A stretch of DNA of 27,272 bases, from the NCBI GenBank assembly GCA_030560485.1, contig JAKTTS010000182.1, forward strand, positions 1 through 27,272, in the 5' to 3' direction. This document shows positions 19,231 to 27,272 of the stretch, piece by piece (positions within the stretch are counted from its first letter, which is position 1; each line of letters begins with the position of its first letter). The DNA comes from Ascoidea tarda (nom. inval.). Taxonomy: Eukaryota > Ascomycota > Saccharomycetes > Ascoideales > Ascoideaceae. Position numbers and translations under genes: made by a program. Below the pieces are notes generated by a model. The model saw only the letters and a program-made list of their open reading frames with translations. It was not told the origin of the DNA and searched no databases.

Positions 19231-19510
19231 CTGGTTTCGACCCGGTATATCTAACGTCTCTTTGGTTGCTAGCAACATGGTCAGTAAACGTTAACAGGAA
19301 CAGAAATTTGTAAAGAAATCATAGGCATGTGTTGCAGATCAACTAAAAAGCAACCAGAACTTCTAGCCAACCACACAAATTGGTTGGTACAGCAGAACTT
19401 TTATCTTTTTGTCTCCTGGTGCTGGTTAAAAAGATGTTTTGTTTTTGATTCAAAACGGTTTTCGATCAACGCGTGTCAACGCATCTATCACAGGCATGCG
19501 CGTGCTCGCT
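19231..19510. promoter_or_regulatory. GC-richer patch with X-box-like palindrome and MCB site
   Basis: This patch holds the perfect palindrome GTTGCTAGCAAC (19265-19276), close to the RFX (Crt1/Rfx1) X-box with abutting half-sites, and ACGCGT (19469-19474), the MluI cell-cycle box recognised by MBF. In yeasts both site types occur in DNA-damage and S-phase gene promoters. No nearby gene is a clear target, so the assignment is tentative. Confidence 0.3.
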
Positions 19511-20117
19511 GAAAGCCAGAAAATCGGATTTAGTGCTGAACATGTGTGATGTCATGGTTATCGTAACACTACTGAAACAGCAATTTCTGTAATTCCCACA
19601 ATTTCAGCATTTTCAGCATTTTTATTTATTTCCGTAGTGGAAATGGTCCTCCTCATTTGGTAAAGAACAAAATCTTGTTCATCGGCCAGCCCTTGTTCCT
19701 ATGTTTGTATACCAGGGCCTTGTGGTTGTGCTTAGTGCAATTGTGTATTGTGTATTGTGTGCGAATGGTTATTATAATATAAATGTTAAGCTCGAAAAAT
19801 AAAACCACCTATTTCTCATAAAAAGACATGACAAATCAGGATCTAAATCCATTAAACACCGCCAGAGAACAAAAATTTAATAAAGAAGATACTATAGATA
19901 TATTTTATAAAATTAGAGCAGAATAAACAAAAAAACAAAGACAAAAAACAATGGTATCAGAAACATGTAAAAAGTCGTTAAAGGAGTGAAAATGCAATAA
20001 GTTTCTAGGTTTTTATATTTTTTTTGTTTAATTTTGATGTTGTGATGTTGGTTAACTATGTTGTTATATGTTAAATTGGTTTGTTGAAATGTTATTTAAA
20101 AACCCAGGTCTTTGTTG
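19511..20117. other. Interval downstream of the small zinc-binding ORF
   Basis: No gene seen. It contains three GTGTATT-type repeats at about 19739-19761 and should include the 3' end of the minus-strand ORF that stops at 20118. Confidence 0.5.
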
Positions 20118-20378
20118 TTAATTTAGAAAATAATTAATATTGGTACTATGATGGTTTTTAGACCACGATACTTTGAATGTGCCATCACTTGCTCGATAAA
20201 AATGTTTAATGTACTCAACATGACCGCAAAATCCTTCTTGACAATGAGAACAATGGACATCTGTATTTATCAATGGATCTTGTAAATATGAATGCTTGCA
20301 AATTGTGCAGACCCATCCTAATGATTGGCTTCTCAACTCTTCAAGATGACCTTGGCTGTCTGAATTTGAATTAGGCAT
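20118..20378 (-). CDS. Small hypothetical protein with a Cys2-Cys2 zinc-finger-like motif
   Basis: An 86-residue ORF I do not recognise. It has C24-x2-C27, then C43-x2-C46-x4-C51, with His at 29, 42, 45, 53 and 59 and four aromatic residues nearby (Trp22, Tyr31, Phe60, Trp72). Spacing and aromatics look like a real zinc-ribbon or treble-clef module and not a chance frame in AT-rich DNA. The start is preceded by ACAAAA, a good yeast context. No paired splice sites were found that would extend it. The nearest upstream gene on the same strand is the NAD kinase, and 2.5 kb of purine-rich plus strand (a pyrimidine-rich leader on its own strand) lies before it. It could also be the remaining exon of a larger or decayed gene. 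Confidence 0.5.
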   Translation of the reverse strand: MPNSNSDSQGHLEELRSQSLGWVCTICKHSYLQDPLINTDVHCSHCQEGFCGHVEYIKHFYRASDGTFKVSWSKNHHSTNINYFLN

Positions 20379-21277
20379 TTTTGTAATGTAATTATTATTA
20401 ACCCAATTAAAATTTAAAGAAAGCAGATTAAATTTTTCTGTTCGATTAATAATTCCAGTTGTAGTTTTATGATGAATTTTGATAAAATATGATAAATATG
20501 ATAAATTGAATGAACTTAGATAAAGCTGAATAAGATTAAATAAGATTGAATAAAGTTGAATTAAATTGAAATAGACAGAAATAAAAATAAATAAAATAAA
20601 ATAGAAAATAAATTTTATCTTAATCTGGTATGATATGATATAATATAATATGGTATAATTATAATTATAAATCCTTAATATTGACTTGTGATAAACTTTT
20701 TTGAAACCGGGGAAGAAAAAAATAATAGGTAATCAGATTGCAACAATACTTGATGTAGACTGTTTTTTGTTTCTTTCTTTGGTTTTGTTTCTTGTATCAA
20801 AAGATATTTACTTTAACTTCACTCCTGTTATGATAGCAACTAATTGAGTTTTGAATATTTTTCTTTTTAAATCAATAATTGAATTATAATTCTAAAAATT
20901 ACTGCAAAAGTTTTAGTTGTATTATTTTTAACTAATAAAGCAAAAAAAGATTTTTTTCCAAGCGAATGATGTCTGCCTTTTATTACTTTGTTTAGAGCAA
21001 CAGATGGTGAATCGTTTTAAAGAAAAAAAGAAAGAAAAAGAAAAGAGATTGAGATACTACTAAACAAATTAAGATGAGAAAATTAGATTGATTTATATAA
21101 TAATCATATCAAAAGTGTTTAAATGAAATCTTAATGCTTTAGGGATAGTCAATAGTACAAATTAGATCTTGATTTATGCTAAATATACTTGAAAGCTGAA
21201 AAACCTGATTCTAGAATATTGCTTTGATGATACGTTATTGGAAATTGGTTGATGTGATTTGTTGATATCCCATGAAT

Positions 21278-21318
21278 TTAAAATTAAAATTATAATTATA
21301 ATTATAATTGTAATTAAA
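21278..21318. repeat. ATAATT-type low-complexity repeat
   Basis: Repeats of TATAAT form an AT-only, self-complementary tract with one G. A comparable tract lies near 17760-17788. Confidence 0.75.
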
Positions 21319-22810
21319 GGAAAAAGTAAAAGTAAAAGTGAGATTACTTACCCTTATATTTTTAAAATATTAATTTTAAGAATAAATAAAATATTCAATT
21401 AATTTATTGTCTATGATCTATTTTTTGTTTAAGCTTTTCTTTGATTGTTGTTATTTTATGTGATAAATAACTGTATTATTTACTTGATTTAAAATTATTG
21501 ACTGGAGATAAAATATTTTGAGCTGAATTTGGAATCAAGTAGCTGTTAAATTAATATTACAAAATGTTTAAATTTAGTAATAATATATAATGAAACTGGT
21601 ATATTTAATGTATTATTAACAAATCAAACCTATTTTATATGTACTTTTTTTTTTGATTAGTTTTAAAAAATGGGAAGAGAAAAGAAAAGAAAAGAAGAGA
21701 AGAGTGGTATCAATATTACTAAAATAAATAGCGTAACGTATATTGGGTTATACAATAACCTTCAACTCTAATGTTATTAGAGTATTAATAAATTATTGTG
21801 GATGATATGATAATTTGATAGCGTGTTAATGATATAATGCGAGAGAGGTTTATCCTTAATGTTAGAATAATAAATATTATAAATATTATAACAAAAATAA
21901 TGAGAACAGTTGATAGAAATATTTTAAAATAAAAAATGCAAATATTCAAAAAGATATTCAAAAAAAGAAGTCTCTTGTTCAAAAAAAAAATTTTATATCT
22001 ATAATTAGAATAAAAAAGATTTAAACTATTTATTTTAAAATTTAATCTGGCTGTATTTGCAATTATTGAAAGTAGTTTTATTGGTGTTTTGCAGTTTACA
22101 AGATGATAAAGGTTGGAGGATATATTCCAAGAATAGAAAAGATAAACTACTGATAATAATAGGGGTTAAAAGAAGTTGTGTTGTTTATGAAATTTGGAAT
22201 AAATGGGTGAATTGATAAAGATATAAATAAAAAAGCAGTGGTTTTGCTGAAATCCAATTTTTTTTTCGTTTTTCTTCGGTTTTTTTATTTTTATTATTTA
22301 ATTTTTGTTTGCACCCAAGATTGTGATTTGAATTTCGCTAAAATGAGTGAGCTTAAGAGGAAAAAAGAAATGGGACAAAAGTATGGTGAAGGATACTGGA
22401 TAGAATTGCTTCAAAAATGGATAGGATTAAGTAAAACGATTATCAGTATCTCGTAATAGGGAAGGCGAAATGGCCAATGAGGACAGGAGAGGAAAAGGAA
22501 TTAGGTTGTGAGGTGTTTGCCCCAGGCAGTATGAGGTGTATAGAACTTTAGTTTGTGAACAAGAAGGAATTAATAATCAAATAACCAAAATCTGAGAGTG
22601 TGAGGGAGTTTAAAATGAAACGAAATGTCCAATGAAAAATGGAGTTAAAAAATACCAAAAATAAAACAATAATAATGCAAAAAAACGACCTAAATAAAAC
22701 CGAAAAAGAGAAAGCTGCTGAATAAACTTGACAAAAGTGACCAAATTAAACGGATTAGTGAAAGGAACAGTGAATTCCAGTACCTGAAGAGACTTTTAAG
22801 TACTTATTGC

Positions 22811-22820
22811 ACAGTGCAAG
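22811..22820 (+). promoter_or_regulatory. ACAGTGCAAG motif, copy 1
   Basis: ACAGTGCAA here is the right part of the odd palindrome TTGCACAGTGCAA (22808-22820 approx.). Related copies lie at 23006-23015 and 23199-23208, about 194 bases apart, and an inverted ACAGTGCA lies at 23835-23842. A repeated factor site is inferred; the factor is not recognised. Confidence 0.35.
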
Positions 22821-23005
22821 TGGGTAGGCTTAAAATAATAATACGAGGCACTATTTTAGTTCATTGGCTAAAAGAGCTCACAGTGGAGAATAAAATCGCT
22901 ACAGGATCGGGATTAGGTTGGGAGAAGCTGGGTAAATAAAATTAGCTTTAACCACTACTGTCAGCAGAAAGCACGAAGCGAGAAGAAGAGGAAACACAAT
23001 ACAGC

Positions 23006-23015
23006 ACAGTGCAAT
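23006..23015 (+). promoter_or_regulatory. ACAGTGCAAT motif, copy 2
   Basis: Second copy, 195 bases after the first, again with GCAC to its left so that GCAC-A-GTGC forms a dyad. Confidence 0.35.
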
Positions 23016-23198
23016 GCAATATCGAAACACAACAGGCTTTGCCAGCGCCAGATCGCCAGCTATTGTCTGAAGCAGAGGAGAGGGCTTCTAGAAGACAGTG
23101 CTCGATTCGGAAATAGACGATGGGTCTAATTTGGGGTGCACCAAGTGGGAAAGCAGCTCGAGTGCTGATTCGAAAAATACTCCCTGAGAAAAACAATA

Positions 23199-23208
23199 AC
23201 AGTGCAAG
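23199..23208 (+). promoter_or_regulatory. ACAGTGCAAG motif, copy 3
   Basis: Third copy, 193 bases after the second, without the left dyad arm. Confidence 0.35.
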
Positions 23209-23834
23209 TCACAAGATTGGTGCAATACCAATATATCTTTCCTGGTGGGTCACAGAAATCGAGTGTTGCATTTGAATTTCTACAAAACGAAAAAAACCAA
23301 ACAGCTCGGATTTCTATACAGATGTGCAGATTTCAACTAGAACAATCAAAAAATACAGGAAAAGGGAAAGATTAATTTGCTTTTTGCATTGTGACACATT
23401 GAGGACGATATATAGTCAAGCAGTCAAAAAAACAGCGCTGAATCGACCCAACTTAAGTAAATGCCTTTTGTTGAAGAAACAGAAGAAAGGAAAAAGAGAA
23501 AACAGCACAGAAAATTTTTCGTTTTGCTGCTTTCTGAGAAAAAAGCAGGGTAAACGCGCCAAGTTACGTTTTTGGCACCAGTGAGCTTTAACGAAACGAG
23601 CGCGGAATTGGAAGTAGAACTAGGGAAATGACAGACGCTTAGGCGAACAACCGAGGAATTGTCCGCGGCAGAACCAGCCGAAAGAGCACGGAATACGGCT
23701 CGATTCGTGGAAATACCGTCACGTTCCGGATAATTGCCTCAACTGCCAGCAACAGCCGGAAAGCAGGTCCCAAATTCCCCATCGCTCTCAACAGCTCCAT
23801 GAGTCAGGACAGTGTTCTTGCTGTGCTCTCGCTG

Positions 23835-23842
23835 TGCACTGT
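23835..23842 (-). promoter_or_regulatory. ACAGTGCA motif, inverted copy 4
   Basis: Minus-strand copy 350 bases upstream of the CAB2 ATG, in GCTGTGCACTGT context. Confidence 0.3.
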
Positions 23843-24190
23843 TTTCAGCTCTCAGGCGCTGGGTCTCGAGCCCAGACCACATCTGCTAAGGCTTTTAATG
23901 ACCTTTCGATAATTTGCTGATGCTCAGAGAAAATGAAATCATATCTGAAGCAAAATCCTGATTCCACAGGGTTTTTACAGGCACCGTACCGCTTTTTTAC
24001 TTCTGTTTGCCCCGTTTCTGCAAGCTCTTCTCCCGAATATGTTCTTAGCAACGATTTTCTTTCATTTCGTTTAAACAAAACTGTTTTTTCAAGATGAAGA
24101 GAATATGCGATTGATGTGTGTAATGCTATTTTTTTTTTTTCTTTTGTTTTATTCATATTCTGTTTATGGTGACAAAGGCCTTTCTCCAAG

Positions 24191-25309
24191 ATGAATAGCG
24201 AAGATATTCATACTTCTGTTCCTGATCCCAACAAGGCTATTGACAGATCAATACCTGATTTTCCTGTTGCTAAGGAGGTTGATGATAATGACTACTTTAC
24301 TAAAAATACTCCTCCTACGTATATCCATGAAGTTGTTTCTAAGGTGAAGGACTTTTTACAATATCACAAACTAAACACTTCCAAGAAGATAGCTTTGATT
24401 ACCAGTGGTGGCACAACTGTGCCTTTGGAAAACAATACTGTCAGATTCATCGATAATTTCAGTGCAGGAACCAGAGGCTCTACTTCTGCTGAGATATTAT
24501 TGAAAAATGGTTATGCTGTGATCTTTCTATATAGAGAGTTTTCTCTTTTGCCTTACTCCAGACACTTTTCTCACAATCTACATTTTTTGGATTATATGAA
24601 AATCAATTCAATTGATAAAAAAATTGAAATCAACGACGACCATAACGATAAAATGTATAAAACCCTACTAGATTACCAAAAGATTAAAGACTCAAACTCC
24701 CTCCTAATCATACCTTTCACCACTGTTAACCAGTATCTTTTTACACTAAAATCCATCTCAACCACCTTGAATACCTATGGCTCTAAATCGTTGATCTATT
24801 TAGCTGCTGCAGTATCGGATTTCTTCATTCCTGTATCAAAGTTGCCTCAACATAAGATTCAATCCTCAGTGAACAATTTGTCCTCCAATGGCCAGCTCAT
24901 TATAAACCTAGACCCTGTGCCAAAGTTCTTGAAAAGAATCGTTGATGATTGGAGTAACAACTCGCTAATTATCAGTTTTAAACTAGAAACAGACCAGAAT
25001 ATTCTAATCAACAAAGCCAAGTTGGCGCTAAAAAGATACAATCACAACTTGGTCATTGGAAACTTATTGCAAACAAGGAAAAAAGAGGTGGTATTTGTAT
25101 CAAAGTCATCCAATGAATCCAATCAAATTGATGACAACGTTGGCGATAATAACAGTGACGATTCAATTGAATCAGTCGAATCATTCAAGGCTGAAGAAAA
25201 ATGGTTTAGATTAACTGGTGATCAAATCAAAAATAATCTTGAAATTGAAGAAATTTTCCTTCCTGAAGTTATCAAATTACATGATTTATGGATCAATAAG
25301 ACTAATTAA
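24191..25309 (+). CDS. CAB2: Phosphopantothenoylcysteine synthetase (CoA biosynthesis)
   Basis: A 372-residue enzyme, close to the length of S. cerevisiae Cab2. It joins 4'-phosphopantothenate to cysteine using a nucleoside triphosphate, the second step of CoA synthesis from pantothenate. Cab2 belongs to the yeast CoA-synthesising complex with Cab3, Cab4 and Cab5. Family marks: the nucleotide-binding start ITSGGTTVPLENNTVRFIDN (about 69-88) followed by FSAGTRG; the FLYREFSLLPYSRHF block (about 116-130), which matches human PPCS; LAAAVSDFFIPVSKLPQHKI (about 203-222); and SFKLETD (about 258-264). A short acidic low-complexity insert (about 309-335) precedes the last segment, which ends VEIEEIFLPEV-like. 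The ATG at 24191 is the first in frame and gives the expected N-terminus. The gene is intact and without introns. It converges on the NAD kinase gene. Confidence 0.96.
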   Translation: MNSEDIHTSVPDPNKAIDRSIPDFPVAKEVDDNDYFTKNTPPTYIHEVVSKVKDFLQYHKLNTSKKIALITSGGTTVPLENNTVRFIDNFSAGTRGSTSAEILLKNGYAVIFLYREFSLLPYSRHFSHNLHFLDYMKINSIDKKIEINDDHNDKMYKTLLDYQKIKDSNSLLIIPFTTVNQYLFTLKSISTTLNTYGSKSLIYLAAAVSDFFIPVSKLPQHKIQSSVNNLSSNGQLIINLDPVPKFLKRIVDDWSNNSLIISFKLETDQNILINKAKLALKRYNHNLVIGNLLQTRKKEVVFVSKSSNESNQIDDNVGDNNSDDSIESVESFKAEEKWFRLTGDQIKNNLEIEEIFLPEVIKLHDLWINKTN

Positions 25310-25490
25310 CATTATATATATATACTTAATTATATTCAAATTCAAATTCATAACCATATTCACAACCAAACCATATTCACTTATAACCGATTAAAAAATT
25401 GTTAAACTTATATATAAATTAATATACATTTTACTAAAAAAATCAGTCTATCATCTGTCATCTATCTTCTGATTTGTATTTTTCAGACTC
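25310..25490. terminator. Shared 3' region of CAB2 and the NAD kinase gene
   Basis: These 181 AT-rich bases must end both convergent transcripts. TATATATATA directly after the CAB2 stop and TATATAAATTAATATA near 25411 resemble yeast efficiency elements for 3' end formation. The two mRNAs probably overlap at their 3' ends. Confidence 0.5.
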
Positions 25491-27143
25491 TTATTTATTG
25501 TTTGTAAAGCTGTGGTAATAATTAATGTTATTGTTATTATTGTTACTATTATTGTTATTATTGTTACTATTATTGTTACTATTATTGTTATTATTGTTAT
25601 TATTGTTACTATTATTACTATTATTACTATTATTACTATTATTACTATTATTTAAGGATAAAGCCTTTAATTTCAAGTTAAATTCGCTATCTAATCTCGT
25701 TGGTTTAATCTCATAGGGAGTTTCAATTGAAAGAGATTCACTTGACTGAGAAGTTTCATTATCGCTAATGAGATTGGAATCAGTATGACTAGATGAATCG
25801 GGGTGATGAAGATCATTCATGTAATCAATAAGGATATCGTTTTCATTTTCATTTTGCAATTGTTTTTCCAATTGGTTTCCTAATTCATTTTCTAATTCAT
25901 TTTCTAATTCATTTCCACTTTTGCTTTGAATTTCACTTCCCAACTGATTTTGAATTTGCTTTTCTAAATCAGTTTGAATTTGATTTTGCAATTCATTTTG
26001 AATATCGGTATCGATTTCATTTATAATGCTGGGGGATAGAGGTTTTTGTTTTTTTCTAACATTCCAATGTAAATTTTCACTAACACTGTCAAAATATTCG
26101 TTATTCGAATGGATAACAGTTGGGAAATAGTAAGGAGAAGTCTTGATGATCACATAGCTTTTCTTTTTCAACTCGTATCTGGCCTTACCATCAAAGGCTA
26201 GATATGCATTATTTCTGCTTTCTGGCGAGCTGTTGACTTTAATAGTCATATTATCAGGCAAGACTATTGGTCTGAAGGATAGAGTATGGGGGCAAATGGG
26301 GGTTACGCTAATAGCGTTAACTTCGGGATGAACCAACGAACCACCAGCAGATAAGGAATAAGCAGTCGAACCAGTGGGTGTAGCAATACATAACCCATCA
26401 GCCTGAGCTATGGTTATTAGCGAGTTGTTACCATATAGTTCCAAGTTACAAATATAGGGAGTAGGGCCTCTGTCAATTGTGATTTCGTTTAGAACAATCT
26501 TTTGGATAATTAAATGATGATGTTGATCATAAACAGAGCATTCCAATCGTAACCGTAGGTTTGTCTTGATGATTTTGTTTGTGGATAGGTATTGGAACAA
26601 GGTTGGATAAGTGTTGAATTGAAAGTTGGTTAAAAAGCCCAAGGAGCCCAAGGAGAAGCCGATAATTGGGGGAACAAAATTCTGGAACAAACTGGAGACA
26701 AACAAAATAGTACCATCGCCACCGAGAGTGATGACCAAATCGAATAGTTTGGGGTTGGTTAAAACCAATTGCTTATCCCAGTATTTCAAGCGAGAGAAGT
26801 TGTTCAACTGGCAGGTCTTGGAGGTGGACAAGTTGGAGTCGATGTAGACAACAATGTTGGGGTAGTGTGTGAGCAAGTGAAGAGCCAATTCCTTAGTGAG
26901 CGAGATGAGAGAGTTGTCTCTGGCCTTGGTGACGATCAAGATGGTGTTCAACTCGATTCTGAAGGTGGATTTGGACAAGTTCTTGCAGAACTTCTTCAAC
27001 ATGGAGCCGTAGTTGGAGATGCTGTTCAACGTCAAAAGAGTGCTGGGTTTGGAGCACGAAGGATCGATGAGCTGGGTGTCGAGACGCTGGAGAACTGGCG
27101 CCTTGGGGGTAAGCTCTAGGGGTCTTTCAAGTGTGTCTGCCAT
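25491..27143 (-). CDS. UTR1: NAD kinase (Utr1/Yef1 type)
   Basis: A 550-residue ATP-NAD kinase that phosphorylates NAD to NADP. Seen motifs: TKARD (72-76), near the start of the kinase fold as in Utr1; the nucleotide-binding LGGDGTI (140-146); FSLGSLGFLTNF (163-174); LNEITIDRGPTPY (218-230); DGLCIATPTGSTAYSLSAGG (249-268), the family signature; and a C-terminal fold part to about 345. No mitochondrial targeting peptide is evident, so it fits the cytosolic Utr1/Yef1 type, not Pos5. The tail (about 365-550) is not part of the fold: a Glu/Gln/Asn-rich tetrad repeat (373-429), an acidic Ser-rich piece, and an Asn run with Ser interruptions (about 499-538). Total length is near that of S. cerevisiae Utr1 (530). 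Whether it corresponds to Utr1 or its paralogue Yef1 cannot be settled here. The gene is intact. Confidence 0.95.
   Translation of the reverse strand: MADTLERPLELTPKAPVLQRLDTQLIDPSCSKPSTLLTLNSISNYGSMLKKFCKNLSKSTFRIELNTILIVTKARDNSLISLTKELALHLLTHYPNIVVYIDSNLSTSKTCQLNNFSRLKYWDKQLVLTNPKLFDLVITLGGDGTILFVSSLFQNFVPPIIGFSLGSLGFLTNFQFNTYPTLFQYLSTNKIIKTNLRLRLECSVYDQHHHLIIQKIVLNEITIDRGPTPYICNLELYGNNSLITIAQADGLCIATPTGSTAYSLSAGGSLVHPEVNAISVTPICPHTLSFRPIVLPDNMTIKVNSSPESRNNAYLAFDGKARYELKKKSYVIIKTSPYYFPTVIHSNNEYFDSVSENLHWNVRKKQKPLSPSIINEIDTDIQNELQNQIQTDLEKQIQNQLGSEIQSKSGNELENELENELGNQLEKQLQNENENDILIDYMNDLHHPDSSSHTDSNLISDNETSQSSESLSIETPYEIKPTRLDSEFNLKLKALSLNNSNNSNNSNNSNNSNNNNNNNNNSNNNSNNNNNNSNNNNNNINYYHSFTNNK
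25524..25649 (-). repeat. AAT/AGT trinucleotide repeat coding Asn-Asn-Ser runs
   Basis: On the coding strand, AAT AAT AGT units followed by longer AAT/AAC runs encode about 40 Asn-rich residues in the NAD kinase tail. The repeat is probably length-variable. The plus-strand reading as poly-Leu is an artefact. Confidence 0.9.
25854..26027 (-). repeat. Protein-level tetrad repeat in the NAD kinase tail
   Basis: Residues 373-430 carry Ile or Leu at 373, 377, 381, 385, 389, 393, 397, 401, 405, 413, 417, 421, 425 and 429. Only position 409 (Ser) breaks a perfect spacing of four. The preceding residue is mostly Gln, Glu or Asp and the rest are mainly Asn, as in QNEL, EKQI and ENEL units. Part is a recent 12-base duplication (GAA AAT GAA TTA repeated), but most units differ in codons. 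The pattern matches that of the Myb/SANT protein. Confidence 0.85.
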
Positions 27144-27272
27144 TGTTGTTTGGAGTCTGTGGTGGATTTCAAGCTGATTGCAAGCTGATTCACCAGAATC
27201 GGTGCAGAGAGAGGTACTTTCTTATATACAGAGCTTCCTTTGAGAAGATCCAGTTTCATCTGCTTGTTCGCT
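27144..27272 (-). promoter_or_regulatory. NAD kinase promoter (partial)
   Basis: The minus strand shows TATATAAG (27221-27228), a consensus TATA box about 80 bases upstream of the ATG. Between them CAAGCTGATT occurs twice on the plus strand (27170-27179 and 27181-27190), one helical turn apart. The promoter continues outside the window. Confidence 0.55.

Larger units (their letters stand above)
20379..22860. other. Purine-rich gene-free DNA upstream of the small zinc-binding ORF
   Basis: No supportable gene in 2.5 kb. The plus strand is G-rich relative to C (10 G to 2 C at 20521-20580) and includes GAAAA repeats at about 21675-21705. On the minus strand this is a pyrimidine-rich stretch running from the GC-rich block at about 22.9 kb to the ORF start at 20378. 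It may be a long leader or upstream non-coding transcript of that ORF. A 72-codon frame at 22238 is unrecognised. Confidence 0.4.
22861..24190. promoter_or_regulatory. GC-rich upstream region of CAB2
   Basis: About 1.3 kb upstream of CAB2, GC-richer than the DNA to its left up to about 23,900. From about 23,980 it turns into a pyrimidine-rich leader on the plus strand (17 C to 9 G at 24001-24060). It contains several ACAGTGCA sites, CCGCGG (23661-23666), a CTGGG/CCCAG dyad near 23860-23876 and AACGCGCC near 23553. The other side may drive the small ORF at 20378. No protein gene is credible inside it. Confidence 0.5.

Noticed and set aside
20011-20021. Match to the S. cerevisiae ARS consensus (TTTTATATTTT)
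   Set aside because: Such 11-mers arise easily in AT-rich DNA, and origin consensus differs between yeasts.
21344-21360. ATTACTTACCC resembling the U1 snRNA 5' end
   Set aside because: It differs from ATACTTACCT and the following DNA is plain AT-rich sequence without U1 structure.
23858-23880. CTGGG/CCCAG stem with a seven-base loop resembling a tRNA T-arm
   Set aside because: The loop lacks the TTCRANY pattern and the upstream 60 bases do not fold as a tRNA.
25525-25716. Plus-strand poly-Leu frame
   Set aside because: It is the reverse reading of the Asn-coding repeat in the NAD kinase gene.
1-27272. Transposons, LTRs, CRISPR arrays and rRNA genes
   Set aside because: None of their proteins, terminal repeats or conserved cores were seen; simple repeats account for the repetitive DNA found.

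Overview
This is a stretch of nuclear DNA from an ascomycete (budding) yeast. The evidence is three intact, intron-free, widely conserved yeast genes: a NEO1-type P4-ATPase, a CAB2-type phosphopantothenoylcysteine synthetase and a UTR1/YEF1-type NAD kinase. The DNA is AT-rich and the proteins carry long Asn, Gln or Asp runs. A CTG codon falls where the NEO1 family has Leu (about 6319-6321), which argues mildly against the CUG-Ser clade. I cannot name the genus.

Layout. The left edge (1-103, minus) holds an orphan piece resembling the C-terminus of the co-chaperone Sgt2. At 1461-2666 (minus) lies a PLP-dependent aminotransferase that is otherwise full length but has two in-frame stop codons. 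A GC-rich divergent promoter with two CACGTG boxes separates it from NEO1 (3275-7165, plus). NEO1 converges across 1.8 kb of empty AT-rich DNA on a 724-residue, Gln/Asn-rich, probably DNA-binding protein with an N-terminal Myb/SANT-like domain (8965-11139, minus). Upstream of that gene come 9 kb with no supportable protein gene. That stretch holds several GC-richer islands (14.0-14.93, 16.96-17.11, 19.23-19.51 kb), microsatellites, hairpins and a sharp reversal of strand composition at about 14-15 kb. A small possible zinc-binding ORF (20118-20378, minus) follows, then 2.5 kb of purine-rich DNA and another GC-rich promoter block, which also lies upstream of CAB2 (24191-25309, plus). CAB2 converges closely on the NAD kinase gene (25491-27143, minus).

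The window is not an operon or island. CAB2 (CoA synthesis) and the NAD kinase (NADP synthesis) are neighbours that share only a short 3' region. The most unusual features are three. First, the same four-residue periodic pattern (a Leu/Ile/Met/Phe every fourth residue, usually preceded by Gln, Glu or Asp) occurs in two unrelated proteins: the Myb/SANT regulator (22 hydrophobic positions) and the NAD kinase tail (14 of 15). Second, a putative regulator with low-complexity, prion-like composition sits below a very large gene-free region, an arrangement known from fungal cell-fate regulators. Third, strand composition suggests long unannotated leaders or non-coding transcripts running outward from the GC-rich islands. 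These are inferences from sequence alone; no search or RNA data were available.
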